From the NCBI RefSeq assembly GCF_003025035.1, contig NZ_PYJN01000013.1, positions 434,001-498,000 of the forward strand: DNA of 64,000 bases, read 5' to 3'. This DNA comes from Rhizobium sp. SEMIA4064. GTDB lineage: Bacteria > Pseudomonadota > Alphaproteobacteria > Rhizobiales > Rhizobiaceae. The position numbers were made by a program, and so were the translations under genes. Below the pieces are notes generated by a model. That model did no database searches. It was not told where the DNA came from and saw nothing but the letters and a program-made list of their open reading frames with translations. Shown here piece by piece: positions 9,862 through 18,283 of this stretch (positions within the stretch are counted from its first letter, which is position 1; each line of letters begins with the position of its first letter).

Positions 9862-10722
9862 ATGACGACATTAGCTGCGCCCCGTAGCAACCAGGATCTT
9901 TGCCTGGCGACGCTTCGCGACACCGATCGTGATCGTTATCTCGCTTGCCTGCTGGCACCGGAGGATAAGCGTGGCGCACTCGCCGCACTCTACGCCTTCA
10001 ATGCCGAGCTGGCGCGCATCCGCGATCTCGTGCACGAGCCATTGCCGGGCGAAGTGCGCATGCAATATTGGCGCGATTTGCTCGAGGGGCAGGCGCATGG
10101 GTCGAGCGCGGCCAATCCCGTGGCAGCCGAGCTGCTTGCCGCGATCGAACTGCATCGCCTGCCGCGTCAAACGTTGATCGATATGATCGATGCGCGCATC
10201 TTCGATCTCTACGACGACCCGATGGAAACGCGCGGCATATTGGAAGGCTATGCCGGCGAGACGGCGTCGGCGCTGATTCAGCTCGCGAGCCTGGTGCTGT
10301 CGCCGGAGGATGCCCGTCGCTCGGCGGAAGCCGCCGGTCATGCCGGCGTGGCACAGGCGATTGCCGGGCTGCTGTTGCTGATGCCGCTGCACCGCCGCCG
10401 CGGGCAGCTCTATCTGCCGTTGGAAATCTTGACGGCAACGGGCCTTGATCGTAATGCCTTCCTCGCTGGCGAGGACAAGGCACGCATTTCCGCCGCCATT
10501 GAGGCTTTCGCCGGCCTCGGCCGCGAACATCTGGCGAAGGTGAGAGCTGCCGGTGGTATTTCGCCGGCGGTGTTTCCGGCTTTCCTGCCGGTCGTTTTGG
10601 CGGAGCCGGTGCTGAAGCGCGCGCAGGCGCTGGGCGCCAAGGTGTTCGAGCAATCTTTCCTACAGCCGCAATGGCGCCGGCAGATGCGCATGGCGCTCGC
10701 CTCCATGACCCGGAAAATCTGA
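9862..10722 (+). CDS. Squalene/phytoene synthase-like protein, NDUFAF6 type
   Basis: A 286-aa all-helical prenyl-synthase-fold protein: LYAFNAELARIRD, MQYWRD, YAGETASALIQLA and HRRRGQLYLP are recognisable family landmarks. True squalene and phytoene synthases carry two Asp-rich DxxxD sites. Here the first reads FNAELARIRD, without that pair, so catalysis is doubtful and a role like mitochondrial NDUFAF6 (complex I assembly) is more likely. ATG 9862 is chosen; a TTG at 9841 overlapping the previous stop is an alternative. No carotenoid or hopanoid genes are nearby. Confidence 0.85.
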   Translation: MTTLAAPRSNQDLCLATLRDTDRDRYLACLLAPEDKRGALAALYAFNAELARIRDLVHEPLPGEVRMQYWRDLLEGQAHGSSAANPVAAELLAAIELHRLPRQTLIDMIDARIFDLYDDPMETRGILEGYAGETASALIQLASLVLSPEDARRSAEAAGHAGVAQAIAGLLLLMPLHRRRGQLYLPLEILTATGLDRNAFLAGEDKARISAAIEAFAGLGREHLAKVRAAGGISPAVFPAFLPVVLAEPVLKRAQALGAKVFEQSFLQPQWRRQMRMALASMTRKI

Positions 10723-10797
10723 AATCGACCACGCTCGCGCAAGTCTCGGGGTCTATAGAGACCGCTGAACATCTGCCCGCATCCCAGGAGAGCCGCT

Positions 10798-11259
10798 ATG
10801 GGCATCATCGTCTGGTGTATACTCTTTGCGATCGTCGTTTTCTTTGCCTTCTTCGCAACGCGCATGGCGTCGCAGAACAAGGAGGACGGTTTGCACGATA
10901 CCGGTCTTGCCATTCTTGAATTCGGCCGCGCTTTTCCGACGGAGGCGATCCGGCAATTGCAGACCACGGCCAACGGCCAGGCGGTTTTCGTGCGTCTGCA
11001 TGATGACAAGGCCGGCTTCATGCGGAGCCTGCGCAATCATTTTGCCGTTCATCTGATCGAGCCGGGCAGGGCGCGTGCCAAGGATTCGGGGACTGGCCGC
11101 GGCTTGACCGTCGATTTCCTAGACGCTCCACACCATAACGGCACATTCGAATTCGCCACGCCCGCGGACGCCGCCGAGGTCTCGCTCTGGCTGCTCGGCA
11201 ATTATGTTGCGAGCGATGATCCCAAGTCCTCGGCAACCAAGCCGGCTGCAAAGGCCTGA
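10798..11259 (+). CDS. Conserved membrane-anchored protein of unknown function
   Basis: A 153-aa protein with one N-terminal membrane helix (about residues 2-22, IIVWCILFAIVVFFAFFAT) and a soluble remainder without motifs I recognise. The ATG is preceded by CAGGAG. It follows the NDUFAF6-like gene by 75 bp on the same strand and may be the last gene of the yajC-secDF unit. It is convergent with trmFO, with only seven bases between the stops. Confidence 0.7.
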   Translation: MGIIVWCILFAIVVFFAFFATRMASQNKEDGLHDTGLAILEFGRAFPTEAIRQLQTTANGQAVFVRLHDDKAGFMRSLRNHFAVHLIEPGRARAKDSGTGRGLTVDFLDAPHHNGTFEFATPADAAEVSLWLLGNYVASDDPKSSATKPAAKA

Positions 11260-11266
11260 GAAAGGC

Positions 11267-12703
11267 TCAGGCGCTTTTGGTGATCGCCGGCGCCTGAACG
11301 CCCAGCCACCCGGCGCAATCCGCCAGCGCCCGCTTGGCGATCAGTTGCCGTTTCATGATCGTCTTGTCCTTGCCACGAAAGCGTTTGACGCCCTCCGGCT
11401 TGACGATCGAACCCGGCTCCAATTCCGGAAACAGCCCGAAATTGATATTCATCGGCTGGAAGGAGCGCTTGCCCGGCTCTTCATCGGAAACGATATGGCC
11501 GCCGGTAATGTGATTGAGCAGCGAACCCAGCGCCGTCGTGTGCGGCGGCAGGGACGGTGACTCGCCCTTGCGCTCGGCAGCGGCGAAGCGACCGGCGAGC
11601 AGGCCGATGCTAGCGCTTTCGACATAACCCTCACAGCCGGTGATCTGGCCGGCAAAGCGCAGGCCCGGCCGCGATTTCAGCGTCAGCGAGCGGTCGAGCA
11701 GGGTCGGCGAATTGATGTAGGTGTTGCGGTGCAGACCGCCAAGCCGCGCGAATTCGGCATTCTCCAGGCCTGGGATCAGCCGGAAAATCTCGGCCTGCGC
11801 ACCATATTTCAGCTTCGTCTGGAAACCGACTATGTTGTAGAGCGTGCCGAGCGCATTGTCCTGGCGTAGCTGGACGACTGCATAGGCTTTGACGCCGGGG
11901 TTGTGAGCATTGGTCAGGCCCATCGGCTTCATCGGTCCGTGGCGCAGCGTCTCGCGCCCGCGCTCGGCCATGACTTCGATCGGCAGGCAGCCGTCGAAAT
12001 AGGGCGTGCCTTCCCATTCCTTGAAGCCAACGGCATCGCCGGCGATCAGGGCGTCGACGAAGGCGTTATATTGGGCTTCGTCCATGGGGCAGTTGATATA
12101 GTCCTTGCCCGTGCCGCCCGGCCCGACTTTGTCGTAGCGAGACTGATACCAGCAAATATCCATATTGATGCTGTCGCGATAGACGATCGGCGCGATGGCG
12201 TCGAAAAAGGCAAGCGCGTCCGCGCCGGTCTCGGCCTGAATGGCGCCGGCAAGCGACGGTGCGGTCAACGGCCCGGTGGCGATGATCGCCTGATCCCACT
12301 CTTTCGGCGGCAGGCCTTGAATTTCTTCGCGCACGATCGTGATGAGCGGGTGGCTTTCGATCGCCTGTGTGACTGCCGCCGAAAATCCATCACGATCCAC
12401 CGCCAGCGCGCCGCCGGCAGGAACCTGATGCTTATCCGCCGAAGCCATGATCAGCGAGCCGGCCAAGCGCATTTCCGCATGGATGACGCCGACCGCATTG
12501 CTGGTCGCATCATCGGAGCGGAAGGAGTTGGAACAGACGAGTTCCGCCAGTTCGTCGGTCTTGTGTGCCTCGGTGCCGCGCACGCCGCGCATTTCGTGCA
12601 GGATGACGGGCACGCCGGCGCTGGCGATCTGCCATGCGGCTTCCGAGCCGGCAAGACCGCCGCCGATGACATGGATGGGAGAAAAAGAGCTGCTATTTGT
12701 CAT
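11267..12703 (-). CDS. trmFO: Methylenetetrahydrofolate-tRNA-(uracil-54-C5)-methyltransferase TrmFO
   Basis: FAD- and folate-dependent enzyme that makes ribothymidine at position 54 in the T-loop of tRNAs; 478 aa. The FAD-binding motif is at the N-terminus ([14 protein letters not shown]), followed by [26 protein letters not shown] in pieces and the C-terminal [10 protein letters not shown] segment typical of the GidA-related family. ATG 12703 is chosen; an upstream in-frame start at 12739 would add twelve unconserved residues. A palindromic element (12748-12854) occupies the region upstream. Confidence 0.95.
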   Translation of the reverse strand: MTNSSSFSPIHVIGGGLAGSEAAWQIASAGVPVILHEMRGVRGTEAHKTDELAELVCSNSFRSDDATSNAVGVIHAEMRLAGSLIMASADKHQVPAGGALAVDRDGFSAAVTQAIESHPLITIVREEIQGLPPKEWDQAIIATGPLTAPSLAGAIQAETGADALAFFDAIAPIVYRDSINMDICWYQSRYDKVGPGGTGKDYINCPMDEAQYNAFVDALIAGDAVGFKEWEGTPYFDGCLPIEVMAERGRETLRHGPMKPMGLTNAHNPGVKAYAVVQLRQDNALGTLYNIVGFQTKLKYGAQAEIFRLIPGLENAEFARLGGLHRNTYINSPTLLDRSLTLKSRPGLRFAGQITGCEGYVESASIGLLAGRFAAAERKGESPSLPPHTTALGSLLNHITGGHIVSDEEPGKRSFQPMNINFGLFPELEPGSIVKPEGVKRFRGKDKTIMKRQLIAKRALADCAGWLGVQAPAITKSA

Positions 12704-12747
12704 GCGCGCGTCATTACCACGGGCACGCCGGTGATCCAATTGCTTTG

Positions 12748-12854
12748 CTAGAGCATCTCGCGCAAAAGTGTGCTGCGGTTTTGCGATACGACATGCGCAA
12801 GATCAAAAACTTAAAGCGCAAAGAGCGAATCTGAAAGATCGCAGTGCGCTTTAG
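12748..12854. repeat. Rhizobial intergenic mosaic element (CTAGAGC...GCGCTTTAG type)
   Basis: The stretch begins CTAGAGCATCTCGCGC and ends GTGCGCTTTAG, with several internal inverted segments (TTTTGCG / CGCAAAA-like, TTAAAGCGC / GCGCTTTA). I remember very similar sequences repeated in Rhizobium intergenic DNA. It lies between the 5' end of trmFO and the terminator of the DUF1127 gene at 12918. Confidence 0.5.
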
Positions 12855-12865
12855 TCGCCGGAATC

Positions 12866-12889
12866 AAAAACGGCGCCGAAGGGCGCCGT
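12866..12889 (-). terminator. Terminator for the DUF1127 gene at 12918-13061
   Basis: On the minus strand ACGGCGCC and GGCGCCGT arms with a four-base loop are followed by TTTTT. It begins 28 bases after the DUF1127 stop. Confidence 0.85.
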
Positions 12890-12917
12890 CTTGAGGCAGT
12901 CCACTTGGTCCGTTGTA

Positions 12918-13061
12918 TTAACGGAAAGAGCGGGAAGCGATATTGCGGATTTCGTAGCGGCTAACGCCGATATCCGACAGGGTCTGGCTGGAAAGGTTGC
13001 CGAGCTCGTTCAGGGTGCGGCGGTAGCTGATCCAGTTCTTGGCGATACGAAGCGGGTTCAT
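12918..13061 (-). CDS. DUF1127 small basic protein A
   Basis: A 47-aa protein, MNPLRIAKNWISYRRTLNE at the start and ending DIGVSRYEIRNIASRSFR, which is the whole DUF1127 domain. The family is abundant in alphaproteobacteria; the Rhodobacter member CcaF1 binds RNA and helps mature sRNAs, and others affect stress and phosphate or carbon metabolism. ATG 13061 gives the standard start; ATG 13079 is an alternative. It has its own terminator. A one-mismatch PhaR/AniA-like site lies ~85 bp upstream (13145-13156). A second DUF1127 gene and an anti-SD sRNA lie just upstream on the same strand. Confidence 0.9.
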   Translation of the reverse strand: MNPLRIAKNWISYRRTLNELGNLSSQTLSDIGVSRYEIRNIASRSFR

Positions 13062-13300
13062 TGTTTTGTCCTTAGTCATTCTAGTTGCGAGCGGCACGAT
13101 TGCCGCCTCAGCGCTTGGCACTTATATAGGCGCGCGCACGAATATTTTGCAGTGCAAATAAAATGCGTCTGCTATGCATTTGTGCAATATGACGCCCAAA
13201 AAGCCATCAGTGCCCAAAATTTATGTGACCTGTGCGAGGCGCATGGCTTGAAGCAGCTTGAGGGTTACTGCAGGCGCGAATGACGGCAAAAAAACAACGC

Positions 13301-13339
13301 AAAAAAGAACGCCCGCCGCGGTTGTCCGCAACGGGCGTT
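13301..13339 (-). terminator. Terminator for the DUF1127 gene at 13378-13524
   Basis: Minus strand: AACGCCCG and CGGGCGTT arms separated by a 16-base GC-rich loop that can pair further (TGCGG/CCGCG), then TTCTTTTTT. Confidence 0.82.
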
Positions 13340-13377
13340 GTGTAGGCTGTCGCTATTTAGCGAAGCCAATCCGGTAG

Positions 13378-13524
13378 TTAGAGGCCGGTGGCTTCGCGAG
13401 CTACGCGACGGATGTCCGAACGATCGATACCGAGGTCGTGCAGTTCGCGGGTGCTCATGCGGCCGAGTTCGTTAACGGTCTGACGATACTTGCGCCAGTT
13501 ATTGAAAGAGCGGGTCAGGTTCAT
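13378..13524 (-). CDS. DUF1127 small basic protein B
   Basis: A 48-aa DUF1127 protein beginning MNLTRSFNNWRKYRQTVNE and carrying the conserved RELHDLGIDRSDIRRVARE. It is clearly related to protein A 300 bp downstream but not a recent duplicate: the cores LGNLSSQTLSDIGVSRYEI and LGRMSTRELHDLGIDRSDI differ at about half the positions. GGGAT precedes the ATG. A perfect match to TGCRNYGCASMA lies ~80 bp upstream (13604-13615, minus strand). Family members are proposed RNA-binding or stress-response proteins. Confidence 0.9.
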   Translation of the reverse strand: MNLTRSFNNWRKYRQTVNELGRMSTRELHDLGIDRSDIRRVAREATGL

Positions 13525-13982
13525 TTTAAATCCCTTTCGAGGGTCTGGAGATCTCGCCGGTTCCGCGATTGGTTCCGTCCTTGATCTGATGATTGTGAAT
13601 ATATGCTGCGCTGCAAGAACTAAAAGAGCGAATGCATCATGCCACCTATGCGTATGATGCAATTCACTATGGTGATTTGGTTAAATGGGTGACTGCTTTA
13701 TGTGCACATCGCAATAGTATGAAAGCAAGCATTCGACGGGATATCGGTCGAGATTGTGATCTTGTGCGTAGATCGTGAGCAATTGCTCAATATTGTCAGC
13801 CGTCGGGGGCAATTCGTGCCATCCCGTAAGCCTTGCTGGTTTGGAGCATTTGCCGGGGCATTCAGTGAGCGAAAAAATCCCGTCGCCGCACTCTCTACGC
13901 TCTTCCAATGTCCTAGACGGCAGAAAAGGAGCGTGCCGACTGTGTCGGGCGATTCTCCGGGAGTTAAGCGATTTAACTGGAT
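13525..13982. other. Intergenic region without a convincing gene
   Basis: 458 bp between DUF1127 gene B and the sRNA. It holds the upstream region of gene B, including the motif at 13604-13615. Open frames of about 75 codons exist on both strands at 13681-13992, but none has a good start site, family resemblance or typical codon bias. Confidence 0.5.
13604..13615 (-). promoter_or_regulatory. PhaR/AniA-like site upstream of DUF1127 gene B
   Basis: Minus strand TGCAGCGCAGCA matches the consensus TGCRNYGCASMA that I recall for the rhizobial PHA regulator AniA/PhaR. The same pattern occurs at the phasin promoter (48375) and upstream of the sRNA (14208). The match is seen; binding is inferred. 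Confidence 0.4.
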
Positions 13983-14110
13983 AAAAAAATAACGCCCACC
14001 GCGGGAGGAGGATGCGGTGGGCGTCATTTGTGGTGATTGACGACTGGGAGGAGGAGTGTCGTCAATCCATCGGAGCGCACTGGGAGGAGGAGTGTGCGGC
14101 TCCGAATTCT
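13983..14110 (-). ncRNA. nfeR1: Alpha-r14/NfeR1-type sRNA with three anti-Shine-Dalgarno hairpin loops
   Basis: On the minus strand three hairpins follow one another: 14103-14072, 14067-14035 (arms GATTGACGAC/GTCGTCAATC, perfect) and 14024-13992 (arms ACGCCCACCGC/GCGGTGGGCGT, perfect). Each exposes a loop containing CCTCCTCCC. The last hairpin is followed by seven Ts and is a good intrinsic terminator. Three loops carrying an anti-SD motif define the alpha-r14 family (Smr14C2/NfeR1 of Sinorhizobium, the cuckoo RNAs of Rhodobacter), which base-pair with ribosome-binding sites of transporter and metabolic mRNAs. The 3' end is clear; the 5' end is uncertain, because a fourth small hairpin (14114-14130) and a possible promoter near 14185-14220 could extend the transcript. 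Confidence 0.82.
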
Positions 14111-14207
14111 GTATGAGGAATACATCCTCAGGCTCTTTCCGGCTTTCGCCGAAGCGGCGCGGCACCGCCGTCCTTCAATGCTTATAAAATAGTATGACTT
14201 TTGATTT

Positions 14208-14219
14208 TTGTGCAGCGCA
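14208..14219 (-). promoter_or_regulatory. PhaR/AniA-like site upstream of the anti-SD sRNA
   Basis: Minus strand TGCGCTGCACAA is a perfect match to TGCRNYGCASMA. Downstream lies an AT-rich stretch with -10-like CATACT and TATAAG (14180-14200), so the site could sit at a -35 position of a promoter reading into the sRNA. Confidence 0.4.
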
Positions 14220-14432
14220 ATAATTTCATGGGAGATATGTCAATTGCGCATAGCTTGAGACGGTATCTTTGGGCAATCCGTGAGTCTAGGGCATGAAGCC
14301 TTAATCCCGCATTAACGGGGTGCGGCTTTGCTGAAAACTCGCCCTGATCTGAGACACGAAAGAGCGACCTCGAAGGTCCTCAATATGTGATAAGACACTC
14401 TGGGATGAGGGAATCGCTGTCAGGGGCGCGCG

Positions 14433-15587
14433 ATGTACCGGGCTAGGCTGGAACGCGATATAAAGATCTGGGTGGACAAGGGGCTGGTTGACGCACCGAC
14501 AGCGGCAGCGATTCTCAGCGAATATGACAGCCGTCCTGCAAGCTTCAGCCTCGGCCGCGTGCTGGCCGTCATGGCGGCGCTGCTGGTCGGCGTCGCGATC
14601 CTGCTTTTCGTCGCGTCGAATTGGGAGGCGATTCCAAGGATCATCAGGCTCTTCGGGCTTATAGCAATGATCTGGGCCTTTTATCTCGGCGGCGCCTATT
14701 CATTCGTGCGCGGGCACTCGATTCTGGCCTCGGCGGTGCTGATTCTCGGTACGATGAGTTTCGGCGGCGCCATGTCGCTGGTCGGCCAGATGTATAATAT
14801 GTCCGGCGATGAACTGATGATGATGATCGTCTGGTTCGCCATCGCCAGCATCGCCGCCGCGTTGTTCCGCTCAAGCGCGCAGGTCGCTCTTGCCGGGTTC
14901 CTGGCTTGGGGCTTTTGCGGCTTCTATCTTTGGGATCATTATGACCAGTGGTACGGCCTCATGCCCTGGGCGCCGCCGGTTATGGCGGCCGTGCTGATCG
15001 CTCTCGTCAGATACGTCGATGCGCCGAGGTCCCGGCATCTTGCCTATCTGATGCTTGTCGGCTGGCTGACATGGATTTTCGCGCAGTATGAGAGCCTGCA
15101 CGCGGCTATCGTGCTCGCCGCCGCCGGCATGATTGCCTTCCTGGCTGTCAGCCTGCCGGTTTCGCCCCTGATGCGGATCGCCCGGACCGCCGGTGCTGCG
15201 CCGGCCTTTTATTCCTTCCTCATCGCCGCCATCGGCCTCTTCGCAATCCACGGGGAGATCGGTAGTGGTATTTTTGAGAATAATATATGGGTTGAAAACA
15301 AGCTGCCTCTCATCGCGATCGCCTTCGCGACGCTGGCAAGTGCCGTCGTTGCGATCATTCTGAGCGGCCGCGACAACGGTGCGGTACGCTATCTCGCCTA
15401 CGCTGTTTTTGCCTGGGAGATCCTCTATCTCGCGAGCGAAACTGTCGGTTCGATCATCGGCACGTCTGGCTTCTTCCTGATCTGCGGCGTGTTGGTCGCC
15501 ATCGCCGCCTGGCTGGTCATTCGCCTTGAGCGGCGATTTTCCCATCATGATGGCCCGCGGAGTGAGAGTCAGGAGGTGCAGGCATGA
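14433..15587 (+). CDS. DUF2157 multi-pass membrane protein
   Basis: A 384-aa integral membrane protein. The first ~40 residues (RARLERDIKIWVDKGLVDA, then a SEYDSRPAS segment) are the soluble DUF2157 N-terminal signature, followed by about ten hydrophobic helices. It overlaps the next gene by four bases (ATGA). DUF2157 proteins are commonly paired with GDYXXLXY-domain proteins, exactly the arrangement here, but the pair's function is unknown. Probably inner-membrane. Confidence 0.85.
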   Translation: MYRARLERDIKIWVDKGLVDAPTAAAILSEYDSRPASFSLGRVLAVMAALLVGVAILLFVASNWEAIPRIIRLFGLIAMIWAFYLGGAYSFVRGHSILASAVLILGTMSFGGAMSLVGQMYNMSGDELMMMIVWFAIASIAAALFRSSAQVALAGFLAWGFCGFYLWDHYDQWYGLMPWAPPVMAAVLIALVRYVDAPRSRHLAYLMLVGWLTWIFAQYESLHAAIVLAAAGMIAFLAVSLPVSPLMRIARTAGAAPAFYSFLIAAIGLFAIHGEIGSGIFENNIWVENKLPLIAIAFATLASAVVAIILSGRDNGAVRYLAYAVFAWEILYLASETVGSIIGTSGFFLICGVLVAIAAWLVIRLERRFSHHDGPRSESQEVQA

Positions 15588-16201
15588 CGATGACAGCCGA
15601 GACGGGCACCGTTGCACGCGATCTCAGCCGACGCATGTGGATCGCCGCCATTATTGTCGCAGCGCTGCAGACGGCCATCCTCGGCTATATGGTTGGCGAA
15701 CGGGCTTGGGGCCTGAGGAGCGGCGTCGAAGTCCTGTTGAAAACCGCACCGATCGATCCCCGCGATTTGCTGCGCGGCGACTATGTGACGCTGAATTACG
15801 ATATTTCACGGGTGCCGGTATCGACCCTGATCGGCGGGGCGCCGCCGGAGAGCCGACAAAACCAGGTTCTGTCCGTCCGCCTGAAAAAGCAGGATGACGG
15901 CTATTGGGGCATTGTCGAATCGTCCTTTGGACCATTGGAACCGAAACCGGACACCGTCGTTCTCAAAACCCTGCCTTTCGACTATTTTTCCTATGGCGAT
16001 AGCGCGCCCCCGCCGGCGACGATCCCAGTCACATACGGCATCGAGCGCTATTATGTGCCGGAAGGCGAGGGCCGCACCATCGAGGATGCGCGCAATCAGG
16101 ACCGCGTCGCCATTGCCGCCCGCGTCTCGGCGGATGGCGAAGCGCATATCAGAAGCCTGCTCCTGGACGGTAAATCCGTCTACGAAGAGCCGCTTTACTG
16201 A
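15584..16201 (+). CDS. GDYXXLXY-domain membrane-anchored protein
   Basis: A 205-aa protein with one N-terminal helix (about residues 17-38, IAAIIVAALQTAILGYMVGE). Its domain is named after the sequence GDYVTLNY seen near residue 65, preceded by IDPRDLLRG. The remainder is predicted to be periplasmic. The start ATG 15584 overlaps the DUF2157 stop, so the two are translationally coupled and presumably interact. Function unknown. Confidence 0.85.
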   Translation: MTMTAETGTVARDLSRRMWIAAIIVAALQTAILGYMVGERAWGLRSGVEVLLKTAPIDPRDLLRGDYVTLNYDISRVPVSTLIGGAPPESRQNQVLSVRLKKQDDGYWGIVESSFGPLEPKPDTVVLKTLPFDYFSYGDSAPPPATIPVTYGIERYYVPEGEGRTIEDARNQDRVAIAARVSADGEAHIRSLLLDGKSVYEEPLY

Positions 16202-16345
16202 CCGGGTTTCCGCAGAAAACCAAACAAGGTCCATGGACGGTCGTGGAACCGTCATTTTTCCTTTGCGTGGTTTAAAACGGGTGATATAGAGACGCCGCGC
16301 TCCGGAAGGCCTCATGGGCAGGCATTGCCGTATGCTTTTGGGAAC

Positions 16346-16430
<85 letters not shown>

Positions 16431-16499
16431 AGGCTGCCTTGTGGACGGGAGAGGCTTAACGGCCTGTCTCCTGACCCGCTGTTGGAGGCGCCATTTTGC

Positions 16500-16600
16500 C
16501 TAGAGCATCCCGCTTTCTAGTGGAAAGTGGACAAGATGCCCTAGATTCCGAGAGGGGAGAGCGACCTTTTGCGCGTTCGTTCGAACGCGCGGCGCTCTAG
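16500..16600. repeat. Rhizobial intergenic mosaic element (two palindromes), upstream of tig
   Basis: Starts CTAGAGCATCCCG and ends GGCGCTCTAG. The right half AGAGCGACCTTTTGCGCG ... CGCGCGGCGCTCTAG contains the palindrome GCGCGTTCGTTCGAACGCGC. The right half matches the right half of the element at 61764-61865 (ACAGCGACCTTTACGCG ... CGCGTGGCGCTGTAG), so it is a true repeat within this window. Confidence 0.65.
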
Positions 16601-16707
16601 CAGAATGATGAGGAATTGCATGCAAGCCACGCTCGGGATTTTCCGGCGTCGTGCTCATCGAAACGAACGGCTGTCTGGGCACGGCCGCCATGAATGAAGG
16701 TAGGACA

Positions 16708-18207
16708 ATGCAGGTTATCGAAACGCTCGCTGAAGGGCTGAAGCGCGAAATCAAGGTGGTCATCCCGGCCAAGGACATGGAAGTTCGCATGAACGAGCGC
16801 CTGGCCGAGGTCAAGGACAAGGTCCGTATCAACGGTTTCCGTCCGGGCAAGGTGCCGGTTGCGCATCTGAAGAAGGTCTATGGCAAGTCGATCATGGCCG
16901 ACCTCGTCAACGAGATCGTTCGTGACCAGCCGCCGGCAATCCTGACTGAGCGCGGCGAAAAGTCGGCAACCCAGCCGGAAATCGCAATGACCGAGGACAA
17001 GGACGAGGCTGAAAAGATCCTCGCCGCTCAGGCCGATTTCGAATTCACGCTCTCCTATGAAGTCATCCCGGCGATCGAACTGAAGTCCGTCAAGGGCATC
17101 AAGGTTACCCGCGAAGTCGCTGAAATCGCTGAGGACGAAGTCACCGAACAGATCCTCAAGATCGCCGAAAGCGCGCGTAGCTACGAGACGAAGAAGGGCA
17201 AGGCCGCCAATGGCGACCGCGTTACCATCGACTATCTCGGCAAGGTTGACGGCGTTGCCTTCGACGGCGGCAAGGACGAAGACGCTCAGCTCGTCCTCGG
17301 CTCCAACCGCTTCATCCCGGGCTTCGAAGAGCAGCTCGTTGGCTTCAAGGCTGGCGACGAGAAGACCATCACCGTAACGTTCCCGGCCGAATACCCGGCC
17401 AAGAACCTTGCCGGCAAGGAAGCCACCTTCGACATCAAGGTGAAGGAAGTTGCTGCTCCCGGCGATATCGAAATCAACGACGAACTCGCCTCCAAGCTCG
17501 GCCTCGAATCCGCCGACCGCCTGAAGGAAATCGTCCGCGGCCAGATCGAAAGCCAGTACGGCTCTGTTACCCGCCAGAAGGTCAAGCGCCAGATCCTCGA
17601 CCAGCTCGACGAGATGTACCAGTTCGACACCCCGCAGAAGCTGGTTGACGCCGAATTCGCCAGCATCTGGCGCCAGATCCAGACCGATCTGGATGAATCG
17701 GGCAAGACCTTCGAAGACGAAGACACGACGGAAGAAAAGGCACGCGAAGAATATCGCAAGCTCGCTGAACGCCGCGTTCGCCTGGGCCTCGTTCTTTCCG
17801 AAATCGGCGAAAAGGCCGGCGTTGAAGTGAGCGAAGACGAAATGCAGCGCGCGCTCTATTCGCAGCTTCAGCAGTTCCCGGGCCAGGAAAAGGAAATCCT
17901 GGAATTCTTCCGCAACACGCCCGGCGCTTCCGCCAACCTGCGCGCGCCGATCTTCGAAGAAAAGGTCATCGACCACCTGCTGACCGAAGTCGACGTCACC
18001 GACAAGACCGTTTCCAAGGAAGCGCTGCTGGCTGACGACGAAGCCGAAACCGAAGACAAGCCGGCAGCAAAGAAAGCTGCTCCGAAGAAGAAGGCTGCTG
18101 CCAAGGCTGAAGCAACCGAAGCTGCCGCCGAAGGCGAAGAAGTTGCCGCTGCTCCAAAGAAGAAGGCCGCTCCGAAGAAGAAGGCTGCTGAAGACAGCGC
18201 CGAATAA
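16708..18207 (+). CDS. tig: Trigger factor, ribosome-associated chaperone and prolyl isomerase
   Basis: Binds the ribosome near protein L23 and shields nascent chains; 499 aa. The N-terminal domain has the ribosome-binding signature [18 protein letters not shown], the central FKBP-type domain covers about residues 165-245, and the C-terminal helical chaperone domain ends near residue 440. The last ~50 residues are an Ala/Lys/Glu-rich tail with PKKKAAAK- and [14 protein letters not shown] repeats, longer than in the E. coli protein (432 aa). ATG 16708 ([10 protein letters not shown]) is the family start. A strong terminator follows. Confidence 0.97.
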   Translation: MQVIETLAEGLKREIKVVIPAKDMEVRMNERLAEVKDKVRINGFRPGKVPVAHLKKVYGKSIMADLVNEIVRDQPPAILTERGEKSATQPEIAMTEDKDEAEKILAAQADFEFTLSYEVIPAIELKSVKGIKVTREVAEIAEDEVTEQILKIAESARSYETKKGKAANGDRVTIDYLGKVDGVAFDGGKDEDAQLVLGSNRFIPGFEEQLVGFKAGDEKTITVTFPAEYPAKNLAGKEATFDIKVKEVAAPGDIEINDELASKLGLESADRLKEIVRGQIESQYGSVTRQKVKRQILDQLDEMYQFDTPQKLVDAEFASIWRQIQTDLDESGKTFEDEDTTEEKAREEYRKLAERRVRLGLVLSEIGEKAGVEVSEDEMQRALYSQLQQFPGQEKEILEFFRNTPGASANLRAPIFEEKVIDHLLTEVDVTDKTVSKEALLADDEAETEDKPAAKKAAPKKKAAAKAEATEAAAEGEEVAAAPKKKAAPKKKAAEDSAE

Positions 18208-18232
18208 CTCGGTTCTCTTCCGTAACGAAATC

Positions 18233-18264
18233 AGGCCCTGCCGTTCGCGGCGGGGCCTTTTTTG
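18233..18264 (+). terminator. Rho-independent terminator of tig
   Basis: Arms AGGCCCTGCCG and CGGCGGGGCCT with a TTCG tetraloop, followed by TTTTTTGTT. Confidence 0.92.
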
Positions 18265-18283
18265 TTGGTTGGAGAAAAGAAAA

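Noticed and set aside
13681..13992. Overlapping open frames of about 75 codons on both strands between DUF1127 gene B and the sRNA
   Set aside because: No family resemblance, odd residue composition, poor start sites, and the plus-strand frame runs into the sRNA terminator hairpin.
16597..17976. 459-codon frame antisense to trigger factor
   Set aside because: It is the mirror of strongly biased GC-rich codons in tig; the encoded sequence is compositionally odd and has no known domains.
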